50,979 bases of DNA. It comes from JBCBKU01 sp038521345 (GTDB taxonomy: Bacteria > Pseudomonadota > Alphaproteobacteria > Rhodobacterales > Rhodobacteraceae). Positions 8,529 to 16,904 of this stretch are shown in pieces. A program made the translations under genes and the position numbers. The stretch is taken from NCBI GenBank assembly GCA_038521345.1, contig JBCBKU010000022.1, positions 1 through 50,979 on the forward strand. The letters are read 5' to 3'. The notes below the pieces were generated by a model, which was not told the origin of the DNA, did not search any database, and worked only from the letters and a program-made list of their open reading frames with translations. How positions within the stretch are numbered: the first letter of the stretch is position 1; each line of letters begins with the position of its first letter.

Positions 8529-9194
8529 TCAGAAATCCAGGTCGGCATAATGCGCAGGAGGCGGGAAACCCGGGACTTGATCCGCAAGCACCGACCGGAA
8601 TGCGGGACGAGACTTGATCTTTGCATACCATTCCCGGACGTTTTCGTTTCGGTTCCAGTCCACGTCGGAGATATAGTCCAGCGCCGAAAGGTGGGACGCA
8701 GCCGCAAAATCGGCCACAGTCATGGTGTCGCCGGCAAGCCAACGGCGTTGATCGAGAAGCCACCCCATGTAGTCGAGGTGAAACTTGATCGCCTTTGCAC
8801 CCGCCTTGACATTTCCGCTGTCGGGATAGCCTTCCTTGGTAATCTTTTTGTTCACGCGCTCGTAGAGAAGGTTGGTCGTAACCTCGTGGTGGAACTTGTC
8901 GTCGAACCACGCCACCAACCTGCGCGTCTCATACCGACCCTCCGGAGTGCGGGGAAGAAGCGGTGGCGAAGGATGGATTTCTTCGATGTATTCGCAAATC
9001 GCGCCGCTCTCGGACAAGGTCAGATCGCCCATCTTCAGAACGGGCACTTTGCCGGCCGGGTTCCGGCGCAGGAAATCCACGCCTTGCTCCCAATACCGTT
9101 CCTCGACGAGTTCAACCTCGACCTTCTTTTCGGCCAGACAAAGGCGGACTTTGCGGCAAAAGGGCGAAAGCGGAACGTGATAGAGGCGGTTCAT
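8529..9194 (-). CDS. Glutathione S-transferase family protein
   Basis: A 221-residue cytosolic GST. The N-terminal thioredoxin-like domain (1-77) contains PLSPFCRKVR at the active site, VPVLKMGDLTLSES with the cis-proline and the glutathione-binding ES pair, and the C-terminal all-helical domain contains TVADFAAASHL, the N-capping box. The cysteine in SPFC could act as catalytic residue as in beta or omega types. Substrate unknown. It lies 27 bases upstream of queG on the same strand and may be cotranscribed. Confidence 0.88.
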   Translation of the reverse strand: MNRLYHVPLSPFCRKVRLCLAEKKVEVELVEERYWEQGVDFLRRNPAGKVPVLKMGDLTLSESGAICEYIEEIHPSPPLLPRTPEGRYETRRLVAWFDDKFHHEVTTNLLYERVNKKITKEGYPDSGNVKAGAKAIKFHLDYMGWLLDQRRWLAGDTMTVADFAAASHLSALDYISDVDWNRNENVREWYAKIKSRPAFRSVLADQVPGFPPPAHYADLDF

Positions 9195-9248
9195 GCGGTG
9201 TTGCTCGTTTTTATTGTGTCTTCTGAATGCCGCCTCCGGCCCGGCTTT

Positions 9249-10037
9249 TCAACTCCCGCTCTCAAAGCAGTCCGCACGGCCATCGGCGCGGATCGTGGAG
9301 GCTCCGTCCAGAATTCCGGCAGCGCGGCGGCGTACAAAGCTTGTCGGATCGCTGGCCGATCGCAATTTCGGTGCGGGCAGGATTGCCGCAAGGCGCGCTG
9401 CCTGAACCGAGGTTAATGCCTTGGCATCTACATCAAAGTAATGGCGCGCCGCGGCCTCGACGCCGAAAACGCCTTCATCAAATTCCGCCACGTTCAGATA
9501 CACTTCTAGGATCCTGCGCTTCGACCAGAACGTTTCGATGACGGGGGTGAACAAGGCCTCCAAGGCTTTTCGGGCCCAACTGCGCCCGTGCCAAAGATAG
9601 ACGTTCTTCGCCACCTGTTGGGTGATCGTCGACGCGCCACGTGTTGCACCTTCGTCCAGCGCTTCGCGGATTGCCTGCATGTCGAAGCCCCAGTGAAGGC
9701 AATAATTAGCGTCTTCCGCGGCCACAACCGACCGGGCCATAACCGGCGCAATACGCTCCATAGGCACCCACGTCCGTTCGATGCCGCCAAGGCGGATGCC
9801 TTCTGACAGGGCATAGGGCGTGGTGGGCGGGTTCACCACAGATCCCAAGGCGATCAAAACGACCGCGATCACCACGAGGCCGAGAACCGTCAGCTTTGTC
9901 CATCGCCATCCCAAAACCACCCATCCCACCAGGCCGCGGCGCGCCTTAGAGGACTTTCGCTTTCGTGTGCCCTTGGCTGGCGCGCGCCGCTTGGGTTTTG
10001 GTTGTCCTTTGTCCTTTGGGGAAGTCTCCGCCGTCAT
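9249..10037 (-). CDS. mtgA: Monofunctional biosynthetic peptidoglycan transglycosylase
   Basis: Family GT51 glycosyltransferase that polymerises lipid II glycans at the periplasmic face. The 262-residue protein has a basic Lys/Arg-rich N-terminal tail, one membrane helix (about residues 43-66), and the GT51 motifs EDANYCLHWGFD with the catalytic glutamate, GASTITQQVAKN, and KRRILEVYLNVAEF. No transpeptidase domain follows, which separates it from class A penicillin-binding proteins. The start at 10037 lies 13 bases past the rlmN stop, so both are probably in one transcript. Confidence 0.92.
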   Translation of the reverse strand: MTAETSPKDKGQPKPKRRAPAKGTRKRKSSKARRGLVGWVVLGWRWTKLTVLGLVVIAVVLIALGSVVNPPTTPYALSEGIRLGGIERTWVPMERIAPVMARSVVAAEDANYCLHWGFDMQAIREALDEGATRGASTITQQVAKNVYLWHGRSWARKALEALFTPVIETFWSKRRILEVYLNVAEFDEGVFGVEAAARHYFDVDAKALTSVQAARLAAILPAPKLRSASDPTSFVRRRAAGILDGASTIRADGRADCFESGS

Positions 10038-10050
10038 TGCCGACGCCGTC

Positions 10051-11229
10051 CTACGCCTGCGCCTCGGCCTCGATCTCGGCCTTGGATTTGCGACCGCGCT
10101 CGGTGGCAGATTTGAGCTGCCCGCATGCGGCCATGATGTCCTCACCGCGCGGCGTTCGGATGGGTGACGCGTACCCGGCCTTGTAAATGATGTCGGCAAA
10201 GGCGCGAATGCGGTTGTTCGATGACCGTTCGTAAGGTGCGCCGGGCCACTCGTTGAAAGGGATCAGATTGATCTTGGCCGGAATACCCTCGATCAGCTTC
10301 ACTAGACGCCGCGCATCATCGTCGCCGTCGTTCACGTCCTTCAGCATCACGTATTCGAACGTGATCCGCTCGGAATTCGACAGCTTCGGATAATCGCGCA
10401 GAGCGGCAAGGAGCGCTGCGATGTTCCATTTTTTGTTGATGGGAACCAGGCGGTCGCGAACCTCGTCAGTGGTCGCGTGAAAACTGACGGCCAACATACA
10501 TCCGATTTCTTCTGCCGCCCGCGCGATCTCCGAGACGATCCCCGAAGTCGACAGCGTGATCCGCCGGCGTGAAAGGGAAATCCCTTCCCCGTCCATCGCG
10601 ATTTGCATCGCGTCGCGCACGGCATCGAAATTGTAGAGCGGTTCGCCCATTCCCATCAGAACGATGTTCGACAAAAGCCGCGGACCGTCTTCGCCAGTGC
10701 CGGTGCCGGGTTCCGGCCATTCTCCGAGATCGTCGCGGGCCAGCATGATCTGACCTACGATCTCGCCAGCGGTCAGGTTGCGCACGAGTTTCTGGGTGCC
10801 GGTGTGGCAGAAGGAGCAGGTAAGCGTGCAGCCAACCTGCGAGGAAATGCAAAGTGTGCCGCGATCCTCTTCCGGGATATATACCGTTTCAACTTCGTGA
10901 CCGCCGGCAATACGGACGAGGTACTTACGTGTCCCGTCCGCGGAAACCTGACGAGAGACGACCTCGGGCACTGCGATCACCAACCGCTCTGACAAAAGCG
11001 CCCTATAATCCTTGGCAAGGTTAGTCATTGAGCCGAAATCGCGGACGCCCCAATGATATACCCATTGCCATATCTGGTTCACGCGCATCTTGGCCTGTTT
11101 CTCGGGTGTTCCGGCGTCGATCAACGCGGCACGCAAGGCAGGGCGTGTCAGTCCCACAATGTTAACCGGCCCCTCGGGCAACTTCCGTGGGATTGTCAGG
11201 ACGTCCTGCGTGATTGGCGCACCGGCCAT
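10051..11229 (-). CDS. rlmN: Dual-specificity 23S rRNA/tRNA adenine-C2 methyltransferase
   Basis: Radical SAM enzyme that methylates C2 of A2503 in 23S rRNA and A37 in some tRNAs. The 392-residue protein has the cluster motif CTLTCSFCHTG (CxxxCxxC, near residue 133), LMGMGEPLYN, and SFHATTDEVRD; a C-terminal cysteine in MAACGQL fits the methyl-carrying Cys of the family. Length is normal. It heads a pair with mtgA. A short inverted repeat (CTTGGT/ACCAAG) lies just upstream at about 11240-11257. Confidence 0.95.
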   Translation of the reverse strand: MAGAPITQDVLTIPRKLPEGPVNIVGLTRPALRAALIDAGTPEKQAKMRVNQIWQWVYHWGVRDFGSMTNLAKDYRALLSERLVIAVPEVVSRQVSADGTRKYLVRIAGGHEVETVYIPEEDRGTLCISSQVGCTLTCSFCHTGTQKLVRNLTAGEIVGQIMLARDDLGEWPEPGTGTGEDGPRLLSNIVLMGMGEPLYNFDAVRDAMQIAMDGEGISLSRRRITLSTSGIVSEIARAAEEIGCMLAVSFHATTDEVRDRLVPINKKWNIAALLAALRDYPKLSNSERITFEYVMLKDVNDGDDDARRLVKLIEGIPAKINLIPFNEWPGAPYERSSNNRIRAFADIIYKAGYASPIRTPRGEDIMAACGQLKSATERGRKSKAEIEAEAQA

Positions 11230-11281
11230 AATGCGATCCTTGGTCTTGGAACCAAGTCAGATAACGGCAATCAGGCTAAAT

Positions 11282-12430
11282 TCAAAGGCCCCGCGACACC
11301 TGCAATCGGAAAAGCAGCAGGCTTGCCAGTGCGGCCATGGCAAAGCCTGCTCCAATAACCAGTGCAACCATTGCCTGTCCCGAACTGTCAGCCACTCCAC
11401 CGGCCATGCGCGGTGCGATCATCATCACGGCGTAATAGATGGTGAAGTACACGCCCATACCAAACGTTCGCTGATCCGGTGGCAGGACTTCGGACGGAAG
11501 GGCGATGATCGGGCCGCCCGCCAGTGCAAAGACTGCACCAACAGCGCAGAAGAGCGCGGCGACCCAAATCGGGGATAGCAAGGGAATGCCAAGGAGACCT
11601 AGAAATCCAACAAGACTGATCGCGATGAGCAAGTCACCGCGCCCAGTCCGATCCGCGATGATACCGCCGAGGGGCAGTGCAAGCGACAGCACGACCATAA
11701 AGGCGCTTGTGACGGTGCCGGCCGCGACGACGGTCCACCCCGAAGCCGTCAAAACTGCCGGCCCGAAGCTGAAAACCATTGCCAGTGCCGCGTTGTACAA
11801 GGCCCAGACCAGCCCGGCGAGGATCACCCCGGGCCAAGGCAACCGCCCGGTTCGCCGCATTCTCGACGGTGCTGCGTCTGGTGCCGGCCGATAGCCCGCC
11901 ACGAACAGCAATAACCCTACCAAGATGACGCCAGCAACGATCCACCACGGGGCGCTTAGACCCATCTGGGCCGCCCATGGCAGCAGCAGGAGTGCGGCCG
12001 CGATGCCGACCGGCCAAGAATTGATGAAAATTGCCAAGGCTGTCGATATCTCGCGACCCTGAAACCAATCGACGAGCATCTTGGTCATCACGACGTTCAA
12101 AACGACGCCGCCTGCGCCTGCGACCAACCGTCCGAGCACCATCACGGGATAGCTCGTGTTCAAGATGACCAGTGCCGCACCGAACAGCATCAGTGCCATG
12201 GCACCGGCAACAACGCGAAATTCGCCCCAACGTCCCGCAAGCGCGCCGCCAGGCAGGGCCACCAGAACGCCCGGCGCTAGGTAGAGACCGACCAGAAGTC
12301 CGACATCCGAGAGATCGAGTCCCGATTGGGTTGTCAACACCGGGGATAGGGCGCCGATCGACTGAAACTGAAATGCCATTGCGAACCGCGCCACAAAGAG
12401 CACGGCAAGAATTGCCCACCGATTGTGCAT
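11282..12430 (-). CDS. MFS transporter
   Basis: A 382-residue hydrophobic protein with about twelve membrane helices and the major-facilitator loop signature GGALAGRWGEFR between helices 2 and 3, with a weaker echo GGIIADRTGRGD in the second half. The N-terminus reads MHNRWAILAVLFVARF, as in the CynX/NimT-like anion carriers. Substrate is not deducible. It lies between rlmN and the IalB-like gene on the same strand, with gaps of 52 and 76 bases. Confidence 0.83.
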   Translation of the reverse strand: MHNRWAILAVLFVARFAMAFQFQSIGALSPVLTTQSGLDLSDVGLLVGLYLAPGVLVALPGGALAGRWGEFRVVAGAMALMLFGAALVILNTSYPVMVLGRLVAGAGGVVLNVVMTKMLVDWFQGREISTALAIFINSWPVGIAAALLLLPWAAQMGLSAPWWIVAGVILVGLLLFVAGYRPAPDAAPSRMRRTGRLPWPGVILAGLVWALYNAALAMVFSFGPAVLTASGWTVVAAGTVTSAFMVVLSLALPLGGIIADRTGRGDLLIAISLVGFLGLLGIPLLSPIWVAALFCAVGAVFALAGGPIIALPSEVLPPDQRTFGMGVYFTIYYAVMMIAPRMAGGVADSSGQAMVALVIGAGFAMAALASLLLFRLQVSRGL

Positions 12431-12506
12431 GGATCACCCCCCGTTTGCGCAGCCTAGCCTTGAGCAGGACAGGCTGGCAAAGCCGAAGATGAGCGGCCCG
12501 ACGTGG

Positions 12507-13034
12507 TCAGTTCGCGCAGCGGTTTTCAGCCTCTTCCAGAGCTGCGGTAAAGCCCAGAAGGCTAAAGGTATCCTGGGTCTGTGTGCCCCGTGAAGAACGG
12601 GCCGTGATCACGGCCTGGCTTCCGCGCTTCATTGCGTTGACCAATTTGACATCATCGCCCGACGAGGCTGGCCACGCCCATTCACCCTCGGTGAACAATT
12701 CGAACGAGTCGGTTCCGATCGAGACTGACGCAGTCGAGCCGTCGGCAAACGGATACCCGCCGGTGAAAGACACTTCGCCGGCAACCTCACTTCCCGGGCG
12801 GAAGGTCACGAATAGCAGAATGTCCCCACGCCGGACCGACACGACGCGTCCGTCGCGGGTATTCGTCGATTCTTTAAACGTTGTGACCGCCCAGCATTCG
12901 GTGGGGTCGTCCTCGACAAAAACCGACCAATCGGTCTCGGCCGCAACACGGTTGGTGGACTGCTCTTGCTCCTGCGCCGTAAGGGCCGACGCCAAGAATA
13001 GCACCGGGATTGCAAACAAAATGGAACGTTGCAT
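12507..13034 (-). CDS. Invasion-associated locus B (IalB)-like periplasmic protein
   Basis: About 175 residues with an N-terminal signal peptide (QRSILFAIPVLFLASALTAQ) and then a beta-rich domain of the IalB type: DWSVFVEDDPTECWAVT, a central FRPG, and a terminal pair of cysteines (the one in ECWAV and one in ENRCAN) that could form a disulfide. Family members are periplasmic or surface proteins of unclear biochemical role. I choose ATG 13034, 11 bases after AAAGG; another ATG at 13043 sits too close to that site. Confidence 0.75.
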   Translation of the reverse strand: MQRSILFAIPVLFLASALTAQEQEQSTNRVAAETDWSVFVEDDPTECWAVTTFKESTNTRDGRVVSVRRGDILLFVTFRPGSEVAGEVSFTGGYPFADGSTASVSIGTDSFELFTEGEWAWPASSGDDVKLVNAMKRGSQAVITARSSRGTQTQDTFSLLGFTAALEEAENRCAN

Positions 13035-13205
13035 CGGGATCATCGCCTTTGCTCAATGTGCCTCGCGCCGTCGGCTTGGCAGATCTCGCTGCTCTTGAGG
13101 GCCGGCGCGCGCGTCTCTACTCTCGCGCGGCAGAATAGTCGAAACCGCCGCCGGAGTGGAAGCACAAACACGGGGTATCGGCGGGTTCCGGGGCAGGGGC
13201 GAAGC

Positions 13206-14207
13206 ATGAATACAAATGGCGGCGCTTTTCCAATGGTGGAGATCTGGCGCGGTGACCGGGTCGAGAGCCGTCATTCGGGCCACGCGGTCATCGCGAATTC
13301 AGCGGGCGAGATTGTCGACGCGTGGGGCGACGCCGAGAAGGTGATTCTGCCCCGGTCGTCCCTGAAGATGATTCAGGCGCTGCCGCTTGTTGAAAGCGGG
13401 ACGGCCCGCTCCTTGGGTCTTTCCAATCGTCATTTGGCGCTGGCCTGCGCGTCGCACAATGCGGCTGCCGCACATACCGATCTTGTGCGGACTTGGCTTG
13501 CCGATCTAGGGTTTGGACCCGACGATCTTGTCTGCGGTGCGCAACCGCCGGCCGACGACCTTGCCCGGTCAGCCCTGATCCGATCCGGACTGATGCCGGA
13601 CCGAGTCCACAACAATTGTTCGGGCAAGCATTCAGCGTTCCTGTCGCTTGTCCGGCACATGAAATACGGGCCGGACTATGCGGATCCTGACCATCCGATA
13701 CAGGCCACAATCCGGTCCGTTCTGGCCGATCTTTCGGATGACCTGCCCATGGGACATGCCATCGACGGTTGTTCGGCTCCGAACTATGCGCTGACGCTTT
13801 GCGGTTTTGCCCGTGCCCTGGCCCGATTTGGGTCCGGATTGCACGGCGTGCGGGCTGAGGCGGCGCAAGAGCTGTTCGGTGCGATGGTCGAGCACCCCGA
13901 CCTTGTTGCCGGCGAAGGGCGCGCATGTACCGAGTTGATGCGGGCCATGGGAGGACATGTGGCGATCAAGACCGGTGCGGAAGGTGTTTTTTCGGCCATT
14001 CTGCCGGCGCGCGGCATCGGCATTGCGGTCAAGATTGAGGATGGCGCCACAAGGGCTGCCGAGGCGGCAATGACAGCGCTTCTCGTCCGGGAAAAAGCGT
14101 TGTCCGCAGATCACACGGCTGCCCGTCGCCGTTTAGGCGCTCCAATCCGCAACTGGGATGGCCTTGTCACAGGACGGATCGACGCGGCGCCGGGGTTCCC
14201 TGACTAA
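13206..14207 (+). CDS. Asparaginase (Rhizobium etli AnsA type, Asparaginase_II family)
   Basis: Hydrolyses asparagine to aspartate and ammonia in the cytosol. The 333-residue product belongs to the PF06089-type family, unrelated to E. coli AnsA/B. The catalytic Ser-x-x-Lys is visible as RSSLK (Ser51, Lys54), followed by MIQALPLVESG; further family marks are CASHN, NNCSGKHSA with a cysteine and lysine near the active site, and the C-terminal KIEDGATRA. An AGGGGCG-like ribosome site precedes the ATG. Its TAA overlaps the VOC gene tail to tail by 4 bases. Confidence 0.87.
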   Translation: MNTNGGAFPMVEIWRGDRVESRHSGHAVIANSAGEIVDAWGDAEKVILPRSSLKMIQALPLVESGTARSLGLSNRHLALACASHNAAAAHTDLVRTWLADLGFGPDDLVCGAQPPADDLARSALIRSGLMPDRVHNNCSGKHSAFLSLVRHMKYGPDYADPDHPIQATIRSVLADLSDDLPMGHAIDGCSAPNYALTLCGFARALARFGSGLHGVRAEAAQELFGAMVEHPDLVAGEGRACTELMRAMGGHVAIKTGAEGVFSAILPARGIGIAVKIEDGATRAAEAAMTALLVREKALSADHTAARRRLGAPIRNWDGLVTGRIDAAPGFPD

Positions 14208-14653
14208 TTCTTTAGGCTGTCGTGATACGCCACCAACTCGACGGTGTTGCCCTCGGGATCTGTTACGAACACGCCCCGCCACCCAATCCAGTCAAAAACC
14301 TCAACGCGGTACGCGATTGCGTGGTCGTCGAACCACAGCATTGCGGCCTCTTGCTCAGGGAAGGGCACATTGAGAGCAAGGTGATGCAGGGACGACCGCG
14401 CGCCGGTCTGCACTTCATTCGCGCCCGTTGGATGCAAGCCAGGGCGACCGCTCATCGACTTGTCGAACAGTGCGAGGATCTGTGTGTGTCCTTCGAACCC
14501 ATCCCCAATCCGGTAAAAGACGATCCCTTCGCGATGTCCTCCAAACATGCGTTCCAGCCCGAGCAACTCGCCGTAGAACGCCATCATCTTGGCGATGTCC
14601 TCGCACCGGATCGCGATCTCGCCAAGATGCCTGATCTGAAACCCGCGTGTCAT
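14204..14653 (-). CDS. VOC superfamily (glyoxalase/dioxygenase-like) protein
   Basis: A 149-residue protein with two beta-alpha-beta-beta-beta units. Candidate metal ligands are the histidine in IRHLGEIAI, the histidine in LHHLALNV, and the glutamate in NTVELVAY near the C-terminus, which is the usual His/His/Glu pattern. The reaction is unknown. Its ATG overlaps the serB stop by 4 bases, so it is cotranslated with serB, though no functional link is obvious. Confidence 0.82.
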   Translation of the reverse strand: MTRGFQIRHLGEIAIRCEDIAKMMAFYGELLGLERMFGGHREGIVFYRIGDGFEGHTQILALFDKSMSGRPGLHPTGANEVQTGARSSLHHLALNVPFPEQEAAMLWFDDHAIAYRVEVFDWIGWRGVFVTDPEGNTVELVAYHDSLKN

Positions 14654-15540
14654 GTCACGAATTCCTTCCGCGCGATCCCCTGCAGGTACAACAACGCCGT
14701 CAAATCGCCATGGTCGATTCGAATTGGCGCCGCCGTCGCCACCGCAGGCTTGGCGTGCAACGCAACACCGAGGCCCGCCTGATCGAGCATTCCCAGATCG
14801 TTCGCGCCATCACCGACGGCCACCACATCCTCCGAGCTGATCCCAAGTCGGTCGGCCACCTCGTGCAATGTGGTCACTTTTGCCTCTTTTCCCAGGATTG
14901 GACGGGCAACATCACCGGTCAGTCGGCCCTCTGCTTTGAGCAGAACGTTGGCTCGATGCTCATCGAATCCAAGTCGCGTTGCGACGGAACCGGTGAACGC
15001 CGTAAATCCGCCCGAGACCAAAGCTGTATATGTGCCAAGGGACGTCAGGGTACGCAGCAGCACCTCGGCACCCGAAGCGGCATGGATTCGGTTAGCCAGA
15101 ACATGGCTGATGACGGAGACCGGCAGATCCTTGAGCAGGCCAACACGTTCCAAGAGCGCCTCTTCGAAGTTCATCTCTCCGTTCATCGCGCGAGCCGTGA
15201 TGTCGGCAACCCGAGCGCCGACGCCAGCTTCGTCGGCTAGTTCATCGATGCATTCCTCACCGATCATTGTGGAATCCATATCCGCGATGAGAAGTTGTCG
15301 TCGGCGTGGCGGCCCAGGCAACAGGACAAGATCCACGTTCATTGACCGGCACGTCTCGCCAACCTCCGCCGCATTTGAAGGCGCGATAGGTACGGCAAAG
15401 GCCGCGGCCTCATCCGGGGCGAGCCAGGCTACATCCGCACCGCTCCATGCATTTCGCACGCTGTCGACCAAAGCCGGTTGCAGCGTCCCTCGTTCCGGGG
15501 CACCGATCATCACCACATGGGGAACCATTGGCATGCACAT
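14650..15540 (-). CDS. serB: Phosphoserine phosphatase
   Basis: Last step of serine synthesis, a HAD-superfamily phosphatase. In 296 residues the catalytic motif I is DMDSTMIGEE (near residue 88), motif II is the serine of VSGGFTAF, and motif III includes VGDGANDLGML. An N-terminal ACT-like region of about 75 residues precedes the HAD core, normal for proteobacterial SerB. It diverges from serC across a 129-base region holding the serC leader. The start ATG has only a weak ribosome site; a second ATG two codons on is possible. Confidence 0.92.
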   Translation of the reverse strand: MCMPMVPHVVMIGAPERGTLQPALVDSVRNAWSGADVAWLAPDEAAAFAVPIAPSNAAEVGETCRSMNVDLVLLPGPPRRRQLLIADMDSTMIGEECIDELADEAGVGARVADITARAMNGEMNFEEALLERVGLLKDLPVSVISHVLANRIHAASGAEVLLRTLTSLGTYTALVSGGFTAFTGSVATRLGFDEHRANVLLKAEGRLTGDVARPILGKEAKVTTLHEVADRLGISSEDVVAVGDGANDLGMLDQAGLGVALHAKPAVATAAPIRIDHGDLTALLYLQGIARKEFVT

Positions 15541-15580
15541 TCCGTGGTATTTGGCGTTGTCTCCGCATAGCCTGAGATTC

Positions 15581-15669
15581 CCGCTTGAGAAAGCGGCCGC
15601 TTATCCTTAGACGCGTCGGTGGGACACCCCTCCCCAACGAGGGGCGATTATCTGTAAGGATAACCATCG
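15581..15669 (+). promoter_or_regulatory. Structured serC leader RNA that can mask the ribosome site
   Basis: Three stems can form. CCGCTT (15581-15586) and AAGCGG (15591-15596) close a GAGA tetraloop. TTATCCTTA (15601-15609) is the exact complement of TAAGGATAA (15655-15663), which contains the serC Shine-Dalgarno AAGGA 9 bases before the ATG. Inside that stem CCCCTC (15627-15632) pairs with GAGGGG (15639-15644). AAGCGG could alternatively pair with CCGCTT at 15597-15602, giving a possible switch. An alphaproteobacterial serC RNA motif has been described from comparative genomics; whether this is a member needs a covariance-model search. Confidence 0.65.
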
Positions 15670-16824
15670 ATGAATACGACCAAACCGGCGACGCGGCCGG
15701 ACAATCCGCGTTTTTCATCCGGCCCGTGCGCCAAACCCCCCAATTTCACATTCGAGACGCTCGCGGATGCGGCGCTGGGCAGATCTCATCGGGCCTCCAT
15801 CGGTAAGGCGAAGCTCAAGGCTGCCATCGTCGAAACCCGAGATCTTCTGGGTGTTCCCGATGATTACCGGATCGGAATTGTTCCGGCTTCGGATACCGGC
15901 GCTTACGAGATGGCCATGTGGACGATGCTGGGCGACCGCCCGGTCGAAATGGTCGCATGGGAGAGTTTCGGCGCGGGCTGGGTCACTGATGCGGTCAAGC
16001 AGCTCAAACTCGACGCGCGTGTGCAAGAGGCACCCTATGGCGACATCGTGGACATGGCGGTTCTCGACTACGACCATGACGTCTGTTTCACATGGAACGG
16101 GACAACCTCCGGCGTTCGCCTGCCTTCGGGCGATGTCATTCCTGCAGACCGGGGTGGCCTAACACTTTGCGACGCGACCTCTGCGGCGTTCGCAATGGAT
16201 CTGCCTTGGGACAAACTCGATGTTACAACTTTCTCATGGCAGAAGGTGCTTGGAGGTGAGGCGGCCCACGGGATGCTCATCCTGAGCCCGCGCGCGGTGG
16301 CTCGTCTTGAAAGCTACACGCCGCCATGGCCTTTGCCGAAAATCTTCCGACTAACCAAGGGTGGCAAGCTGATCGAGGGCATCTTCGAGGGAGCGACGAT
16401 CAACACCCCATCGATGCTTGCGGTCGAGGATTACCTTCAGACACTTGCGTGGGCACGTTCCGTTGGCGGGCTTGCAGGTCTGATCGCTCGGGCCGAGAAA
16501 AACACCATGGTTATTGACCGTTTTGTGGCCGAGAGAGACTGGATCGATTTTTTGGCGGCGGATCCGGCCACTCGTTCGACCACTTCAGTTTGCCTACGGT
16601 TCACCGATCCGCGGATCAAGGAAGGTGCGATCTTTGCAAAAGCAGTTGCGAAACGGCTGGAAGATGAAGGCGCGGCATTCGACATCAACGGGTACCGCGA
16701 TGCCCCACCCGGCCTTCGGATTTGGTGTGGTGGTACGGTCCAAACCACCGATCTCGAAGCGCTGATGCCGTGGCTCGATTGGGCCTACGCCGCAGAGATC
16801 GAGGCTTCGGCCGACGCAGCGTGA
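15670..16824 (+). CDS. serC: Phosphoserine aminotransferase
   Basis: PLP enzyme converting 3-phosphohydroxypyruvate and glutamate to phosphoserine. The 384-residue protein is of the proteobacterial long form: it begins NPRFSSGPCAKPP, has GIVPASDTGAYEMAMW, and the PLP lysine in TFSWQKVLGGE. It is read divergently from serB and is followed by serA 80 bases on, so the three serine genes form one locus. The start is fixed by AAGGA at 15656-15660. Confidence 0.94.
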   Translation: MNTTKPATRPDNPRFSSGPCAKPPNFTFETLADAALGRSHRASIGKAKLKAAIVETRDLLGVPDDYRIGIVPASDTGAYEMAMWTMLGDRPVEMVAWESFGAGWVTDAVKQLKLDARVQEAPYGDIVDMAVLDYDHDVCFTWNGTTSGVRLPSGDVIPADRGGLTLCDATSAAFAMDLPWDKLDVTTFSWQKVLGGEAAHGMLILSPRAVARLESYTPPWPLPKIFRLTKGGKLIEGIFEGATINTPSMLAVEDYLQTLAWARSVGGLAGLIARAEKNTMVIDRFVAERDWIDFLAADPATRSTTSVCLRFTDPRIKEGAIFAKAVAKRLEDEGAAFDINGYRDAPPGLRIWCGGTVQTTDLEALMPWLDWAYAAEIEASADAA

Positions 16825-16854
16825 CCTTGGCCCCGGGATCCTCCCGACATAGAG

Positions 16855-16900
16855 CTCCGGACCAAGTCCGGAGTGCAATCCAACACCTGTAATGGAGTGC
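16855..16900 (+). promoter_or_regulatory. Hairpin and direct repeat in the serC-serA gap
   Basis: CTCCGGAC (16855-16862) and GTCCGGAG (16866-16873) form a perfect 8-bp stem with a CAA loop. The sequence GGAGTGC occurs at 16870-16876 and again at 16894-16900; the second copy is the serA ribosome site. No U-run follows, so it is not a plain terminator. It might modulate the serC/serA ratio. Confidence 0.45.
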
Positions 16901-16904
16901 CCCT

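Noticed and set aside
8550..9416. A 288-codon plus-strand open frame
   Set aside because: It lies antisense to the glutathione transferase gene; the minus-strand product has clear GST motifs and the plus-strand one has none. Long antisense frames are common in GC-rich DNA.
11634..12437. A 267-codon minus-strand frame inside the MFS gene
   Set aside because: It is Arg-rich and low in hydrophobic pattern, typical of an out-of-frame reading of the MFS coding sequence.
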